A DNA stretch of 64,000 bases from Limnohabitans curvus (GTDB lineage Bacteria; Pseudomonadota; Gammaproteobacteria; Burkholderiales; Burkholderiaceae_C), in the NCBI RefSeq assembly GCF_003063475.1, contig NZ_NESP01000001.1:2790001-2854000 (forward strand). The letters are read 5' to 3'. The position numbers were made by a program, and so were the translations under genes. Position 1 is the stretch's first letter. Every line of letters begins with the position of its first letter. Under the pieces are notes generated by a model, which was given only the letters and a program-made list of their open reading frames with translations, was not told the DNA's origin and did no database searches. Below, piece by piece: positions 42,694 to 53,394 of this stretch.

Positions 42694-43869
42694 TTACAAG
42701 ACCTCAAAGATACCAGCTGCACCCATGCCACCGCCAATGCACATGGTCACGCACACGCGTTTCGCGCCGCGGCGTTTGCCTTCAATCAAGGCGTGGCCCA
42801 CCAAGCGTTGGCCGCTCACGCCATAGGGGTGGCCCACTGCGATGGCACCGCCATTGACGTTGAGGCGGTCATCGGGGATGCCCAGCTTGTCGCGGCAGTA
42901 CAGCACTTGCACGGCAAATGCTTCGTTGAGTTCCCACAGGTCAATGTCGCCGATGCTCAGGCCTAAGCGGTTGAGCACTTTGGGAATGGCATACACAGGC
43001 CCAATGCCCATTTCGTCAGGCTCGCAGCCGGCGACAGCAAAGCCGAGGAAGCGGCCCAACGGCTTCAGGCCACGCTTGCTGGCCAGTGTTTCGCTCATCA
43101 CCACGCAAGCGCCTGCACCGTCTGAAAACTGGCTGGCGTTGCCAGCTGAAATCAAACCACCGGGCATGGCTGATTTGAGGTTGGCCAAGGCTTCGGCGGT
43201 CGAGCCTTCGCGGATGCCTTCGTCTTTGCTGACCGTGACCTGCTTGGTCATCAAGCCCATCACTTTGTCGGCAATACCGGCTTTGACGGTGATGGCGGCA
43301 ATTTCTGCGTCAAACAAACCCGCCGCTTGCGCGGCAAAGGCGCGTTGTTGGCTGCGTGCGCCATATTCGTCCATGGCTTCGCGGCCAATGTTGTATTTCT
43401 TGGCCACATGTTCAGCGGTTTGCAACATGTTCCAGTAGATCTCGGGCTTCTTTTTATTAAGCGCCAGGTCCATCAACATGTGTTGGTTCATCTCTTGTTG
43501 CACGCAGGAGATGCTTTCCACGCCACCGGCCACGTACACATCGCCCTCGCCCGCAATGATGCGCTGCGCGGCGGTGGCAATGGTTTGCAAGCCTGAAGAG
43601 CAAAAACGGTTGATGGTCATGCCCGATACCGACACAGGGCAATCGGCCATGAGTGCGATTTGGCGGGCAATGTTGGTGCCGGTTGCGCCCTCAGGCAAGG
43701 CGCAACCCATGATGACGTCGTCTACTTCGGCGGCTTCAATGCCGGCGCGCGCAATGGCGTGTTTGACGACGTGACCACCCAAGGTCGCGCCGTGGGTCAT
43801 GTTGAAAGAGCCCTTCCAGCTTTTAGCAAGCGGTGTGCGGGCGGTAGAGACGATGACAGCGTGGGTCAT
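42694..43869 (-). CDS. Acetyl-CoA C-acyltransferase (thiolase)
   Basis: The 391-residue thiolase has the acylated Cys90 in [10 protein letters not shown], the His in [14 protein letters not shown] and the second Cys in [13 protein letters not shown]. It cleaves 3-ketoacyl-CoA, completing each turn of beta-oxidation. The sequence and the linked two-domain dehydrogenase point to the FadA role, though such thiolases vary in chain length preference. It lies 20 bp after the FadB-like gene. Confidence 0.94.
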   Translation of the reverse strand: MTHAVIVSTARTPLAKSWKGSFNMTHGATLGGHVVKHAIARAGIEAAEVDDVIMGCALPEGATGTNIARQIALMADCPVSVSGMTINRFCSSGLQTIATAAQRIIAGEGDVYVAGGVESISCVQQEMNQHMLMDLALNKKKPEIYWNMLQTAEHVAKKYNIGREAMDEYGARSQQRAFAAQAAGLFDAEIAAITVKAGIADKVMGLMTKQVTVSKDEGIREGSTAEALANLKSAMPGGLISAGNASQFSDGAGACVVMSETLASKRGLKPLGRFLGFAVAGCEPDEMGIGPVYAIPKVLNRLGLSIGDIDLWELNEAFAVQVLYCRDKLGIPDDRLNVNGGAIAVGHPYGVSGQRLVGHALIEGKRRGAKRVCVTMCIGGGMGAAGIFEVL

Positions 43870-43889
43870 AGGGATTCCTTAATTCTGTT

Positions 43890-45989
43890 TCAGTTGAAGG
43901 TCTTGCCTTCGGCGGCGAGCTTTGCGAGCAAAGGTGCTGGCTTCCAAAACTCGGCGTCATCGTGGGGATTGGTGGCAAAACGCTGCATGGCTTGCACCAC
44001 GTTAAACAGGCCCAACTCGTCGGCGTAGTTCATAGGGCCACCGCGGAAAATTGGGAAGCCATAACCGCTGATATAGACCATGTCGATGTCGCTGGCTTTG
44101 CTGGCAATGCCTTCTTCTAGGATGTGGGCAGCTTCGTTAACTAAAGCAAAGTTCAGGCGTTGCACGATTTCTTCGTCGCTGATCTTGCGCGGCTTGATGC
44201 CGAGCGATTCGCGGTGTTTGGCAATCATGGCTTCTACGTCTTTGTTCGGAATCGCATCACGTTTGCCAGGCTTGTAGTCGTACCAACCTGCGCCAGTTTT
44301 TTGGCCGAAGCGGCCTTGCTCACACAACAGGTCTGCGGTTTTGCTGTAGCGACGCGTGGGGTTCTCTGCGTATTGGCGTTTGCGGATGGACCAGCCAATG
44401 TCGTTGCCAGCCAAGTCGCTCATGCGGAACGGACCCATCGCCCAGCCAAACTTTTCAATGGCGCGGTCCACCTGCGCGGGCGTGCAGCCCTCGTCAAGCA
44501 AGAAGCCCGCTTGGCGGCCATATTGGTCAATCATGCGGTTGCCAATGAAGCCATCGCACACGCCCGAGAGCACGGCAATTTTTTTGATTTTCTTGGCCAC
44601 GTCCATGGCCGTGGCCAGCACGTCTTTGGCGGTGTCTTTGCCACGCACCACTTCGAGCAGCTTCATCACGTTGGCGGGGCTGAAGAAGTGCAAGCCCACC
44701 ACGTCTTGCGGACGCTTGGTGAAGTGGGCAATTTTGTTGAGGTCTAAGGTGGACGTGTTAGACGCCAAAATCGCGCCTGGCTTCATCACCGCGTCGAGTT
44801 GTTTGAACACCGCTTCTTTGACGCCCATGTCTTCAAACACGGCTTCAATGACGAGGTCGGCATCTTTGATGTCGTCGTAGCTCAGCGTGGTGCTGAGCAG
44901 CGCCATGCGCTGGGCAGCTTTCTCTTCTTTGAGCTTGCCTTTTTTGACGCGATCTTCGTAGTTCTTTTGGATGGTGGCCACGCCACGGTCCAAGGCTTCT
45001 TGCTTGGTTTCAAGCATCTTGACTGCAATGCCTGCATTCAAGAAGTTCATCGCAATGCCTCCCCCCATGGTGCCCGCACCAATGACCGCGACGAGTTTGA
45101 TGTCACGCACCGGTGTGTCGCTGGGCACATCGGCTATCTTGCTGGCCGCGCGTTGTGCGCCAAACAAGTGTCGCAACGCACGGCTCTCGGGTGTCCACAT
45201 GAGGTTGATGAACTGCTCACGCTCGTACATCATGCCGTCGTCAAACTTTTTCTTGGTGGCCATTTCTACCGCATCCACCGCTTTGGGTGGCGCTGGGTAG
45301 TTCTTTGCCATGCCTTTGACCATGTTGCGCGAGAACTGGAAATAGGCATCGCCCATGGGGTGTTTACAAGGCAGATCACGCAATTTGGGTAGAGGGCGCA
45401 CATCGGCCACTTCACGGGCGTAGGCAATAGCCTCGTCCATCAGACTTTGTGGAGACATGGCCATTTGGTCAAACAGCTTTTGGCCGGGCAACATGCTGAG
45501 CATGTCGCTCTTGATCGCTTCACCGCTCACGATCATGTTCATTGCGGGTTCTACACCCAAAGCACGTGGCAAGCGTTGAGTGCCCCCTGCGCCAGGGATC
45601 AGGCCCAGCTTCACCTCAGGCATGCTGATGCTGGTTCCAGGTGCGCACACGCGGTAGTGGCAACCCAGTGCCAACTCAAGACCACCGCCCATCACCACAG
45701 TGTGCATGGCAGCCACCACGGGCTTGTTGCAGTTTTCCACGCAAGAAATCACGCTGAGCAAATTGGGCTCTTGGAAGGCTTTGGGTGAGCCAAATTCACG
45801 CACATCTGCACCACCCGAAAAGGCTTTGCCGTGGCCCGTGATGACCACCGCTTTGACGGCTGCATCGGCTTGCGCTTGTGCAATGCCAGCCACCAAGGCG
45901 CGGCGTGTTTCCAAACCCATGCCGTTGACCGGCGGGTTGTTCAAGGTGATCACGGCCACATCGCCGTGTACTTGGTAGTCTGCACTCAT
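43890..45989 (-). CDS. Bifunctional enoyl-CoA hydratase / 3-hydroxyacyl-CoA dehydrogenase
   Basis: The 699-residue protein has an N-terminal crotonase domain (GHGKAFSGGADVREFG for the oxyanion hole; AMHTVVMGGGLELALG), a Rossmann NAD domain (VAVIGAGTMGGGIAMNF from about residue 300; VDIV-type HFFSPANVMKLLEVVRG with the catalytic His) and two C-terminal 3HCDH domains (SGVCDGFIGNRM, SGYGFPIFRGGP). It is FadB/FadJ-like. It performs hydration and oxidation of enoyl-CoA and works with the next-door thiolase. Confidence 0.95.
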   Translation of the reverse strand: MSADYQVHGDVAVITLNNPPVNGMGLETRRALVAGIAQAQADAAVKAVVITGHGKAFSGGADVREFGSPKAFQEPNLLSVISCVENCNKPVVAAMHTVVMGGGLELALGCHYRVCAPGTSISMPEVKLGLIPGAGGTQRLPRALGVEPAMNMIVSGEAIKSDMLSMLPGQKLFDQMAMSPQSLMDEAIAYAREVADVRPLPKLRDLPCKHPMGDAYFQFSRNMVKGMAKNYPAPPKAVDAVEMATKKKFDDGMMYEREQFINLMWTPESRALRHLFGAQRAASKIADVPSDTPVRDIKLVAVIGAGTMGGGIAMNFLNAGIAVKMLETKQEALDRGVATIQKNYEDRVKKGKLKEEKAAQRMALLSTTLSYDDIKDADLVIEAVFEDMGVKEAVFKQLDAVMKPGAILASNTSTLDLNKIAHFTKRPQDVVGLHFFSPANVMKLLEVVRGKDTAKDVLATAMDVAKKIKKIAVLSGVCDGFIGNRMIDQYGRQAGFLLDEGCTPAQVDRAIEKFGWAMGPFRMSDLAGNDIGWSIRKRQYAENPTRRYSKTADLLCEQGRFGQKTGAGWYDYKPGKRDAIPNKDVEAMIAKHRESLGIKPRKISDEEIVQRLNFALVNEAAHILEEGIASKASDIDMVYISGYGFPIFRGGPMNYADELGLFNVVQAMQRFATNPHDDAEFWKPAPLLAKLAAEGKTFN

Positions 45990-46020
45990 TGCATTTCCTT
46001 ATGAAAACTGATGGGGTTAG

Positions 46021-47661
46021 TTAGGCGCTTGGCAGCTTGTAGTCTTTGAGCTGTTCGCGCAATTTGGTTTTGAGCATCTTGCCGGTGGCGCCCAACGGAA
46101 TGGCATCGACAAACACCACGTCGTCTGGGATTTGCCATTTGGCGGTTTTGCCTTCGTAGAAGGCCAAGAGTTCTTCGCGGCTCACCTGTGCGTCGGGCTT
46201 TTTCACCACCGCCACGATGGGGCGCTCGTCCCACTTGGGGTGCGCCACACCAATACACGCGGCCATGGCCACAGCGGGGTGCGCCACGGCGATGTTTTCA
46301 ATGTCAATCGAGCTGATCCACTCGCCGCCCGACTTGATGACGTCTTTGCTGCGGTCGGTGATTTGCATGAAGCCATCGGCGTCGATGGTGGCCACGTCGC
46401 CTGTGGGGAACCAGCGTTGGCCGTCTTTGTCGGTGATCAGCGGATCGCCCTCACCTTTGTAGTAATTGGCTACCACCCAAGGACCTTTGACCAACAAGTC
46501 GCCATAGGCTTTGTCGTCATGCGGCTGCTCATCGCCTGCGTCGTTGACGATCTTCATGTCCACGCCGTAGATAGCGCGGCCTTGCTTGAGCAGCAATTTC
46601 ATTTGTTGCTCTTTGGGCAGCTTGAGGTGTTTGTTTTTCAAAGTACACAAAGTACCCAAAGGGCTGAGCTCGGTCATGCCCCAAGCGTGCAAGACCTCCA
46701 CGCCGTAGTCGTCACGGAAAGCATCAATCATGGCGGGTGGGCAAGCCGAGCCGCCAATGACGGTGCGCTTCAAGGTGGAGAACTTCAAACCATGGGGCTT
46801 CATGTGCCCCAGCAACATTTGCCACACCGTGGGCACGCCAGCGGCGTAGGTGACGCCTTCGTTCTCAATCATCTCGTAGACCGATTTGCCGTCCATGCCG
46901 GGGCCTGGAAACACCAGCTTGGCACCGGTGAGCGCGGCGCTGTACGGAATGCCCCACGCGTTGACGTGGAACATAGGCACGACAGGAAGGATCGCGTCAC
47001 GCGCAGAGATACACATCACATCGGGCAGCGCAGCCGCGTAGGCGTGCAAGGTGGTGGAACGGTGGCTGTACAGCGCGGCTTTGGGATTGCCCGTGGTCCC
47101 GCTGGTGTAGCACATGCTCGACGCGGTGTTTTCGTCAAACACGGGCCATTGGTAGGTGGTGCTTTGGTTGCCCATCCACGCTTCGTAGCTGATGAGGTTG
47201 GGAATGCCGGTGTCTGCTGGCAGTTTGTCTGCATCGCACATGGCCACCCAATGTTTGACCGTCGGGCACTTGCTGTGCACGGCTTGGATGATGGGCAAAA
47301 ACGTCATGTCAAAGCACAGCACTTGGTCTTCGGCATGGTTGGCAATCCACGCAATTTGATCGGGGTGCAAACGTGGGTTGATGGTGTGCAGCACGCGGCC
47401 CGAGCCGCTGACACCAAAGTACAGCTCTAGGTGGCGATAGCCGTTCCAAGCGATGGTGGCCACGCGGTCGCTGAAACCCAGCTTCAGACCATCTAGCGCA
47501 TTGGCCACTTGGCGCGAACGGCGCGCCACATCAGACCAGGTGTAGCGGTGGATGTCACCCTCCACGCGGCGTGACACCACTTCGCCATCACCGTGGTGTT
47601 TGTCTGCAAACTCAATCAGATTTGAAATCAGCAGCGGTTGGTCTTGCATCAGTCCAAGCAT
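46021..47661 (-). CDS. Fatty-acid or 3-methylthiopropionate-type acyl-CoA ligase
   Basis: From ATG 47661, preceded by a GGAG ribosome-binding site, the protein has 546 residues. It starts [19 protein letters not shown], has the ATP motif [18 protein letters not shown], and shows [20 protein letters not shown] and the C-terminal Lys motif [11 protein letters not shown]. This N-terminal pattern is shared by medium-chain fatty-acid ligases and 3-(methylthio)propionyl-CoA ligases (DmdB-type); sequence alone does not separate these. It is the first gene of the beta-oxidation operon. A longer reading to 47751 lacks conservation. Confidence 0.9.
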   Translation of the reverse strand: MLGLMQDQPLLISNLIEFADKHHGDGEVVSRRVEGDIHRYTWSDVARRSRQVANALDGLKLGFSDRVATIAWNGYRHLELYFGVSGSGRVLHTINPRLHPDQIAWIANHAEDQVLCFDMTFLPIIQAVHSKCPTVKHWVAMCDADKLPADTGIPNLISYEAWMGNQSTTYQWPVFDENTASSMCYTSGTTGNPKAALYSHRSTTLHAYAAALPDVMCISARDAILPVVPMFHVNAWGIPYSAALTGAKLVFPGPGMDGKSVYEMIENEGVTYAAGVPTVWQMLLGHMKPHGLKFSTLKRTVIGGSACPPAMIDAFRDDYGVEVLHAWGMTELSPLGTLCTLKNKHLKLPKEQQMKLLLKQGRAIYGVDMKIVNDAGDEQPHDDKAYGDLLVKGPWVVANYYKGEGDPLITDKDGQRWFPTGDVATIDADGFMQITDRSKDVIKSGGEWISSIDIENIAVAHPAVAMAACIGVAHPKWDERPIVAVVKKPDAQVSREELLAFYEGKTAKWQIPDDVVFVDAIPLGATGKMLKTKLREQLKDYKLPSA

Positions 47662-47688
47662 GTTGTCTCCTGGAGATTTTTGATTTTC

Positions 47689-47700
47689 GCACGGTCGTGC
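47689..47700. promoter_or_regulatory. Palindrome upstream of the beta-oxidation operon
   Basis: GCACGGTCGTGC (5-bp arms, 2-base centre) is flanked by T-rich DNA 28 bp before the ligase start and may be a TetR-type operator of fatty-acid genes. No regulator gene is adjacent. Confidence 0.5.
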
Positions 47701-47779
47701 TTTTTTCTGTATTGTGCCAATTCTTTTTGCTTTTTTAGGAAAAGCCCACAAAAAACGAACCTATGGATAACCCGAGACA

Positions 47780-49294
47780 ATGTCTGCCATGTTTAACCGC
47801 CCCATGACTCCGACTGCCAGCTTGCCATGGCTCAATGCGTCTTTTGATACGGGCTTTGCCTCTTTGGGGGTTGAGTTCGCCACACCCACCGAACCCACGC
47901 CTTTGCCAGCCGCGCATTGGGTGGGTTGCAACGAGGCGTTGCGGGCCGAGCTGGGTTTGCCACCAGACGTTTGGCAACAGCAAGAGGCGCTGGATTTGTT
48001 CACAGGTAACGCGCTGCCAGCCGCTCGCACCACCTACGCCAGCGTTTACAGCGGCCACCAGTTTGGCCAATGGGCAGGCCAGCTGGGCGATGGCCGCGCG
48101 TTGAACCTGGGTGCGATTCAAACGCCTGCAGGCTTGCAAGAGCTACAACTCAAAGGCGCAGGTCCCACGCCCTACTCTCGCCGTGGCGATGGCCGCGCCG
48201 TGTTGCGCTCCAGCATTCGCGAGTTTTTGGCCAGCGAGGCCATGCATGGCTTGGGCATTCCCACCACGCGGGCCTTGTGCGTCACGGGCTCGCCCGCCCA
48301 TGTGCGGCGTGAAGAGGTCGAAACCGCCGCCGTGGTCACCCGCGTGGCGCCTAGTTTTGTGCGCTTTGGCCACTTTGAGCATTTCGCGTCCAACGGCCAA
48401 ATCGATGAGCTGCGCGCCTTGGCTGACCATGTCGTCATCGCGCATTTCCCTGCGTTGCAAGACAAGCAAGGGGCCGAGCGCTACACCGCCTTGTTGCACG
48501 AAGTCACTCAACGCACCGCCGCTTTGATGGCGCAATGGCAAGCCGTGGGCTTTTGCCATGGTGTGATGAACACCGACAACATGAGCGTGCTCGGCCTAAC
48601 GCTCGACTACGGCCCGTTCCAGTACTTAGATGGCTTTGACGCCAACCACATTTGCAACCATTCAGACCACCAAGGCCGTTATGCCTATGCACGTCAACCG
48701 CAAATTGCGTACTGGAACTTGTTTTGCCTAGGTCAAGCCTTGATGCCGCTCATCGACGAGCAAGCCCCCGCTTTGGCCGCATTAGAGAGTTACAAGCAAG
48801 CCTTCCCCGAAGCCATGGACCAGCGCATGCGCAGCAAGTTGGGCCTGACCGACACACACGAGGGCGACCGCGCTTTGGTGGAAGACCTGCTGAAAGCCAT
48901 GCAACAAGACCGTGTGGACTACACCGTGTTTTGGCGACGCTTGAGCGTGGCCGTGCGCGAGTCGGCCCACAGTGCGCACGCCTTTGAGCCTGTGCGCGAC
49001 TTGTTCCTGCTCCGCGAGGTGTTTGACGCGTGGTGTACGCGCTACCTAGAGCGCTTAGGCCAAACCCCCCGCCAAGCCGCGGGTGACACCATGCTGCGCA
49101 CCAACCCCAAATACATCTTGCGTAACCACTTGGGCGAGCTGGCCATTCGCCAAGCCAAAGCCGGCAACTTTGCGATGGTGCAAGACTTGTTGCAAGTGCT
49201 GCATGCGCCCTTTGACGAACACCCCACTTACGAAGCTTGGGCTAGCCTTGCGCCAGAATGGGCTTCATCCATTGAAATCAGCTGCTCCTCATGA
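47780..49294 (+). CDS. selO: Protein adenylyltransferase SelO
   Basis: The 504-residue protein matches SelO/Ydi[56 protein letters not shown] and [16 protein letters not shown]. It is a kinase-fold enzyme that transfers AMP to Ser/Thr/Tyr of redox-related proteins. The C-terminus ends SCSS: the conserved Cys stands where eukaryotic SelO has selenocysteine. It overlaps msrB by 4 bp, so the two are made together. A second in-frame ATG lies at 47789. Confidence 0.95.
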   Translation: MSAMFNRPMTPTASLPWLNASFDTGFASLGVEFATPTEPTPLPAAHWVGCNEALRAELGLPPDVWQQQEALDLFTGNALPAARTTYASVYSGHQFGQWAGQLGDGRALNLGAIQTPAGLQELQLKGAGPTPYSRRGDGRAVLRSSIREFLASEAMHGLGIPTTRALCVTGSPAHVRREEVETAAVVTRVAPSFVRFGHFEHFASNGQIDELRALADHVVIAHFPALQDKQGAERYTALLHEVTQRTAALMAQWQAVGFCHGVMNTDNMSVLGLTLDYGPFQYLDGFDANHICNHSDHQGRYAYARQPQIAYWNLFCLGQALMPLIDEQAPALAALESYKQAFPEAMDQRMRSKLGLTDTHEGDRALVEDLLKAMQQDRVDYTVFWRRLSVAVRESAHSAHAFEPVRDLFLLREVFDAWCTRYLERLGQTPRQAAGDTMLRTNPKYILRNHLGELAIRQAKAGNFAMVQDLLQVLHAPFDEHPTYEAWASLAPEWASSIEISCSS

Positions 49295-49698
49295 CGATTC
49301 AAAAAACAGAACAAGAATGGCGCGACCTGCTGGCCGCCAAAAACGCCGAACCTGTGGCCTACGAAGTGACGCGTAAAGCAGCCACCGAGCGCCCGTTCAC
49401 CGGCAAATACGAAGCCCATTGGGCACCAGGCAGCTACCACTGCATGTGTTGCGATGCCAAACTGTTCGATGCGTCCACCAAGTTTGACGCGGGTTGTGGC
49501 TGGCCCAGCTTTCACACCGCGGCCAGCGAAGATGCCATTGCCGAGCACCGCGACATCAGCCACGGCATGGTGCGCGTGGAAACCGTGTGCAGCCAATGTG
49601 GCGCGCACCTCGGGCATGTGTTCAACGACGGCCCTGCCCCCACAGGCCTGCGCTATTGCATGAACTCGGCTTCGTTAGACTTCGTGCCAAACAAATAA
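49291..49698 (+). CDS. msrB: Peptide-methionine (R)-S-oxide reductase
   Basis: The 135-residue protein has the two zinc-binding CxxC pairs (CMCCDAKLF and [10 protein letters not shown]), [10 protein letters not shown] and the catalytic Cys in [11 protein letters not shown]. It reduces methionine-R-sulfoxide in proteins. The start overlaps selO (ATGA). The SelO-MsrB pair suggests a shared oxidative-stress function. Confidence 0.96.
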   Translation: MTIQKTEQEWRDLLAAKNAEPVAYEVTRKAATERPFTGKYEAHWAPGSYHCMCCDAKLFDASTKFDAGCGWPSFHTAASEDAIAEHRDISHGMVRVETVCSQCGAHLGHVFNDGPAPTGLRYCMNSASLDFVPNK

Positions 49699-49705
49699 AG
49701 CCTTT

Positions 49706-50251
49706 ATGAAATTACTGCTCGACTTCTTTCCCATCATCTTGTTTTTTGTCACCTTCAAAGCGTGGGGCATCATGGCCGCCACCGCCGTGGCCATCGCTGC
49801 CACCTTGGCTCAAATTGGCTATTTGCGTTACAAAAAAGGCTTTGTTGAGCCCATGCAATGGGTCAGTCTGGGCGTCATCGTGGTGTTTGGTGGTGCCACG
49901 CTGCTCACCCAAGACGAAACCTTCATCAAGTGGAAGCCCACCGTGCTGTACTGGTTGATGGGCAGCGCCTTGTGGGGCGGGTATTACGTGTTCAAACGCA
50001 ATTTCCTGAAGCAACTCATGGGCGCTCAGGTGGAGCTGCCCGAACACGCGTGGGGCGTGTTGCTGCACAGCTGGGCGTGCTTCTTTGCGGTCATGGGTTG
50101 TCTCAACATTTGGGTGGCCAACCACTTTGACACCGACACCTGGGTGAGCTTCAAACTCTTTGGTGGTTTGGGCTTGATGTTGGTGTTTGTGGTGCTGCAA
50201 GGCATCTACATGAGCCGCTTCGTCAAAGAGCAGCCAGAGGACCAAGTGTGA
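49706..50251 (+). CDS. yciB: Inner-membrane septation protein A family (YciB)
   Basis: The 181-residue protein has five hydrophobic membrane segments and the family markers LLLDFFPIILFFVTFK, TLLTQDETFIKWKPTVLYW and EHAWGVLLHSWACFFAVMG. YciB is involved in cell-envelope integrity and septum formation. It starts 7 bp after msrB and overlaps bolA by 4 bp (GTGA). No ribosome-binding site is obvious, so translational coupling to msrB is likely. Confidence 0.94.
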   Translation: MKLLLDFFPIILFFVTFKAWGIMAATAVAIAATLAQIGYLRYKKGFVEPMQWVSLGVIVVFGGATLLTQDETFIKWKPTVLYWLMGSALWGGYYVFKRNFLKQLMGAQVELPEHAWGVLLHSWACFFAVMGCLNIWVANHFDTDTWVSFKLFGGLGLMLVFVVLQGIYMSRFVKEQPEDQV

Positions 50252-50517
50252 ATATCACAGCACAGGCGCTGACACAGCGTTTACAAGAACGCTTAAACCC
50301 CGTTTTTGTCGAAGTTTTAGACGAAAGCGCTGCCCATGCGGGCCATGTAGGCGCCAACGAGACAGGCTTCGGTACCCATTTTCGGGTACGCATCCAGAGC
50401 CCACTTTTTACAGCCAAATCACGCGTGGCAAGGCATCGCCTTGTGTATGATGCGTTGCAAGAATATATAGATCAAGGCTTGCATGCCTTGGCCATTGAAG
50501 TCATAGAAACCCCCTGA
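50248..50517 (+). CDS. bolA: BolA-family protein
   Basis: The 89-residue protein starts with GTG, with AGAGGA before it. It has the BolA fold with the ESAAHAGHVGANETGFGTHF loop containing the conserved His, and HRLVYDALQEYID near the end. BolA proteins partner with monothiol glutaredoxins in Fe-S trafficking and affect cell shape. It sits between yciB and the peptidyl-prolyl isomerase gene, a conserved Burkholderiales arrangement. Confidence 0.92.
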   Translation: MNITAQALTQRLQERLNPVFVEVLDESAAHAGHVGANETGFGTHFRVRIQSPLFTAKSRVARHRLVYDALQEYIDQGLHALAIEVIETP

Positions 50518-50525
50518 GACCTGAC

Positions 50526-51308
50526 ATGAAAAAACAAATGATTTGGACCGCTGTTGCAGCCGCTGCGTTCGCTTGCTTGAGCATGGGCGCTAACGCGCAA
50601 AACATCGCCATCGTCAACGGCAAGGCTGTTCCAACGGCCCGCGCTGAAGCATTGGCACAGCAAGTGGCCCGCTCAGGTCGTCCCATCACGCCAGATGTGG
50701 AAGCCCAAATCAAAGAAGAAGTCATTGCGCGCGAAATCTTCATGCAAGAAGCGCAAAAGCGCGGCTTGGATGCAACGCCTGAGTACAAAGCTCAAATTGA
50801 GCTGGCTCGCCAAACCATTTTGATTCGCGAGTTGTTCGCTGAATTCCAAAAGACGTCGGCTGTGACTGACGCTGATGTGCAAGCCGAATACGACAAATTC
50901 GTGGCTGCCAACGGTGGCAAAGAGTACCGCGCTCGCCACATCTTGGTTGAAACCCCCGCACAAGCCGAAGCTATCCTCGCCAGCCTGAAAAAAGGCGGCA
51001 AGTTTGAAGACATCGCCAAGAAGCAATCCAAAGACCCAGGTTCAGGTGCCAACGGTGGTGACCTTGATTGGGCGGCACCTGGTAACTACGTCAAAGAATT
51101 CTCAGAAGCCATGGTGGCTCTGAAAAAAGGCGAAGTCTCCGCGCCTGTGCAAAGCCAATTTGGTTTCCACATCATCCGTTTGGACGACGTGCGCGAAGCC
51201 CAGTTGCCTAAGCTCGAAGACGTGAAGCCACAAATCGTGCAACAAATGACACAACAACGCATGGCCGCTTTCCAACAAGAACTGCGCGCCAAAGCCAAGG
51301 TCGAGTAA
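50526..51308 (+). CDS. Periplasmic parvulin-type peptidyl-prolyl isomerase
   Basis: The 260-residue protein has a signal peptide (AAAAFACLSMGANA) and a SurA-like N-terminal helical domain. The parvulin domain spans about residues 130-225: EYRARHILVETPAQAEAILA, GSGANGGDLDWAAPGNYVKE and SQFGFHIIRLDDVRE. It catalyses prolyl isomerisation on outer-membrane or exported proteins. It ends the selO-msrB-yciB-bolA run and has a strong terminator. Confidence 0.92.
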   Translation: MKKQMIWTAVAAAAFACLSMGANAQNIAIVNGKAVPTARAEALAQQVARSGRPITPDVEAQIKEEVIAREIFMQEAQKRGLDATPEYKAQIELARQTILIRELFAEFQKTSAVTDADVQAEYDKFVAANGGKEYRARHILVETPAQAEAILASLKKGGKFEDIAKKQSKDPGSGANGGDLDWAAPGNYVKEFSEAMVALKKGEVSAPVQSQFGFHIIRLDDVREAQLPKLEDVKPQIVQQMTQQRMAAFQQELRAKAKVE

Positions 51309-51330
51309 TTCACCTTCGCCCCATGCACAC

Positions 51331-51360
51331 AGCGGCCTTCGGGCCGCTTTTGTTTTTTTT
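51331..51360 (+). terminator. Rho-independent terminator after the isomerase gene
   Basis: A perfect 7-bp stem AGCGGCC/GGCCGCT with a TTCG loop is followed by TTTGTTTTTTTT. Confidence 0.92.
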
Positions 51361-51373
51361 AGATAATCCACGT

Positions 51374-53383
51374 ATGTCCTTGCTCAACCACCAACTCGAA
51401 CTACTTGCCCCCGCGCGTGATGCCGACATTGGCATTGCCGCCATTCACCACGGCGCAGACGCGGTGTACATCGGTGCCCCCGCCTTTGGTGCGCGAGCCA
51501 GTGCCACCAACACGCTGCAAGACATCGAGCGTTTGTGCAAAGAGGCGCACCGCTTCAACAGCAAAATTTTCATCACCCTCAACACCATCTTGCGTGACGA
51601 CGAGCTAGAAGGCGCACGCCAAATGGCTTGGGACGTGTACCGCGCAGGTGCCGACGTGCTCATCGTGCAAGACATGGCGTTGTTGGAAATGGACCTGCCG
51701 CCCATCCAACTGCACGCCAGCACGCAGACCGACATTCGCACACCTGAAAAAGCGCGCTTCATGCAAGACGTGGGCTTCTCGCAAATTGTGTTGGCCCGTG
51801 AGCTGACACTGCCGCAAATCAAAGCTATTTCCGACGTGCTCGACGCCGAGCGCTGCAACCTAGAGTTCTTTGTGCACGGCGCGCTGTGTGTGGCCTACAG
51901 CGGCCAGTGCTTCATCAGCCATGCCCACACAGGCCGCAGCGCCAACCGTGGCGACTGCAGCCAAGCCTGCCGCCTGCCCTATCACGTGACCGATGCCCAA
52001 GGCCGTTTCATCGCGCACGACAAACATGTGCTCTCGATGAAAGACAACAACCAAAGCGAGAACCTCGCTGCCTTGGTCGATGCTGGTGTGCGCAGCTTCA
52101 AAATCGAAGGCCGCTACAAAGACATGGCCTATGTGAAAAACATCACCGGCCACTACCGCGTGTTGATGGACGAGCTGATGGAAGCACGTCAATACTCAAC
52201 CGATCCTGAGCGCCCACCGCTCAGCCGTGCATCGAGTGGCAACACCACGCTGTACTTCACGCCCAACCCCGAACAAAACTTCAACCGTGAATTCACCGAC
52301 TACTTTGTGCAAGGCCGCAAAGAGGACATTGGCGCGTTTGACTCACCCAAGAACCCAGGCATCGTGCTGGGCGAAGTGATGGGCACTGGCCCGAATTGGC
52401 TAGAAGTGCAGCCTTACGACAAGGCCACCGTGCTGCACAACGGCGATGGCCTGTGCTACTACGACCTGCAAAAAGAACTGGTGGGCGTGGCCATCAACCG
52501 CGCAGAGCCCAGCCCAAAAAAAGGCGTGTGGCGTTTGTATCCCAAAGACCCGATGGAGGGCTTTCGCGATTTGCGTGCAGGCATGGTCATCAACCGCAAC
52601 CGCGACATGGATTGGGTGCGCGGCCTAGAGAAAAACTCCAGCGAACGCCGCATCGGCGCATGGGTGGAATTTACTGAAACTCCGCAAGGCTTTGAGCTCA
52701 AGCTCACCGATGAAGATGGCCACACAGGCAGCGCCACCCTCGCCTGCCACAAAGAACTCGCCAAAGATGCGGTGCGCAACGATGCCAGCCTGCGCGAACA
52801 CCTGAGCAAATTCGGCGCAACCGTGTTTGAAGTGCTCAACCTGCAAATCAATATCAGCCAGCCTTGGTTTGTGCCCGCTTCATCGCTCAACGCCTTGCGC
52901 CGCGATGCGGTGGAGCAGTTAGAACTCGCGCGTCTCAAAGCCTACGACCGTCCCCAACGCGCTGCAGCGGTAGTGCCGCCTGTGAGCTACCCCGAAGACT
53001 CGCTCACCTACTTGGCCAACGTGTTCAACCAAAAGGCGCACGACTTTTATGCCAAACACGGCGTGAAGGTGATTGAAGCCGCATATGAAAGCCACGAAGA
53101 GCTAGGCGAAGCCAGCTTGATGATCACCAAACACTGTGTGCGCTTCAGCATGAGCCTGTGTCCTAAGCAGGCTAAGGGCGTCACAGGCGTGCAAGGCACG
53201 GTCAAGGCCGAGCCGCTGATGCTGATCAACGGCAGCGAGAAACTGACGCTGCGCTTTGACTGCAAACCCTGCGAAATGCATGTGGTGGGCAAGATGAAGA
53301 AGTCGGTGCTCAATCAGCGCGTGAAAGAAATGACGGAAACGCCCATGACGTTTTACAAAACAAGACCTGAAAAAACCAAGTGA
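51374..53383 (+). CDS. rlhA: U32-family protein RlhA (23S rRNA C2501 hydroxylation)
   Basis: From ATG 51374 the protein has 669 residues, the length of E. coli RlhA (YdcP) rather than TrhP (about 450). U32 markers are LLAPARDADIGIAAIHHGAD, FVHGALCVAYSGQCFISHA and SANRGDCSQACRLPY, whose Cys residues likely bind an Fe-S cluster. The C-terminal half holds the extra domain of RlhA. The enzyme uses prephenate-derived chemistry to hydroxylate 23S rRNA. It is a single gene between two terminators. Confidence 0.9.
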   Translation: MSLLNHQLELLAPARDADIGIAAIHHGADAVYIGAPAFGARASATNTLQDIERLCKEAHRFNSKIFITLNTILRDDELEGARQMAWDVYRAGADVLIVQDMALLEMDLPPIQLHASTQTDIRTPEKARFMQDVGFSQIVLARELTLPQIKAISDVLDAERCNLEFFVHGALCVAYSGQCFISHAHTGRSANRGDCSQACRLPYHVTDAQGRFIAHDKHVLSMKDNNQSENLAALVDAGVRSFKIEGRYKDMAYVKNITGHYRVLMDELMEARQYSTDPERPPLSRASSGNTTLYFTPNPEQNFNREFTDYFVQGRKEDIGAFDSPKNPGIVLGEVMGTGPNWLEVQPYDKATVLHNGDGLCYYDLQKELVGVAINRAEPSPKKGVWRLYPKDPMEGFRDLRAGMVINRNRDMDWVRGLEKNSSERRIGAWVEFTETPQGFELKLTDEDGHTGSATLACHKELAKDAVRNDASLREHLSKFGATVFEVLNLQINISQPWFVPASSLNALRRDAVEQLELARLKAYDRPQRAAAVVPPVSYPEDSLTYLANVFNQKAHDFYAKHGVKVIEAAYESHEELGEASLMITKHCVRFSMSLCPKQAKGVTGVQGTVKAEPLMLINGSEKLTLRFDCKPCEMHVVGKMKKSVLNQRVKEMTETPMTFYKTRPEKTK

Positions 53384-53394
53384 TGACAACGCCA

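Noticed and set aside
46132..47430. Long + strand open frame opposite the acyl-CoA ligase
   Set aside because: It is a shadow frame; the ligase on the minus strand has all family motifs.
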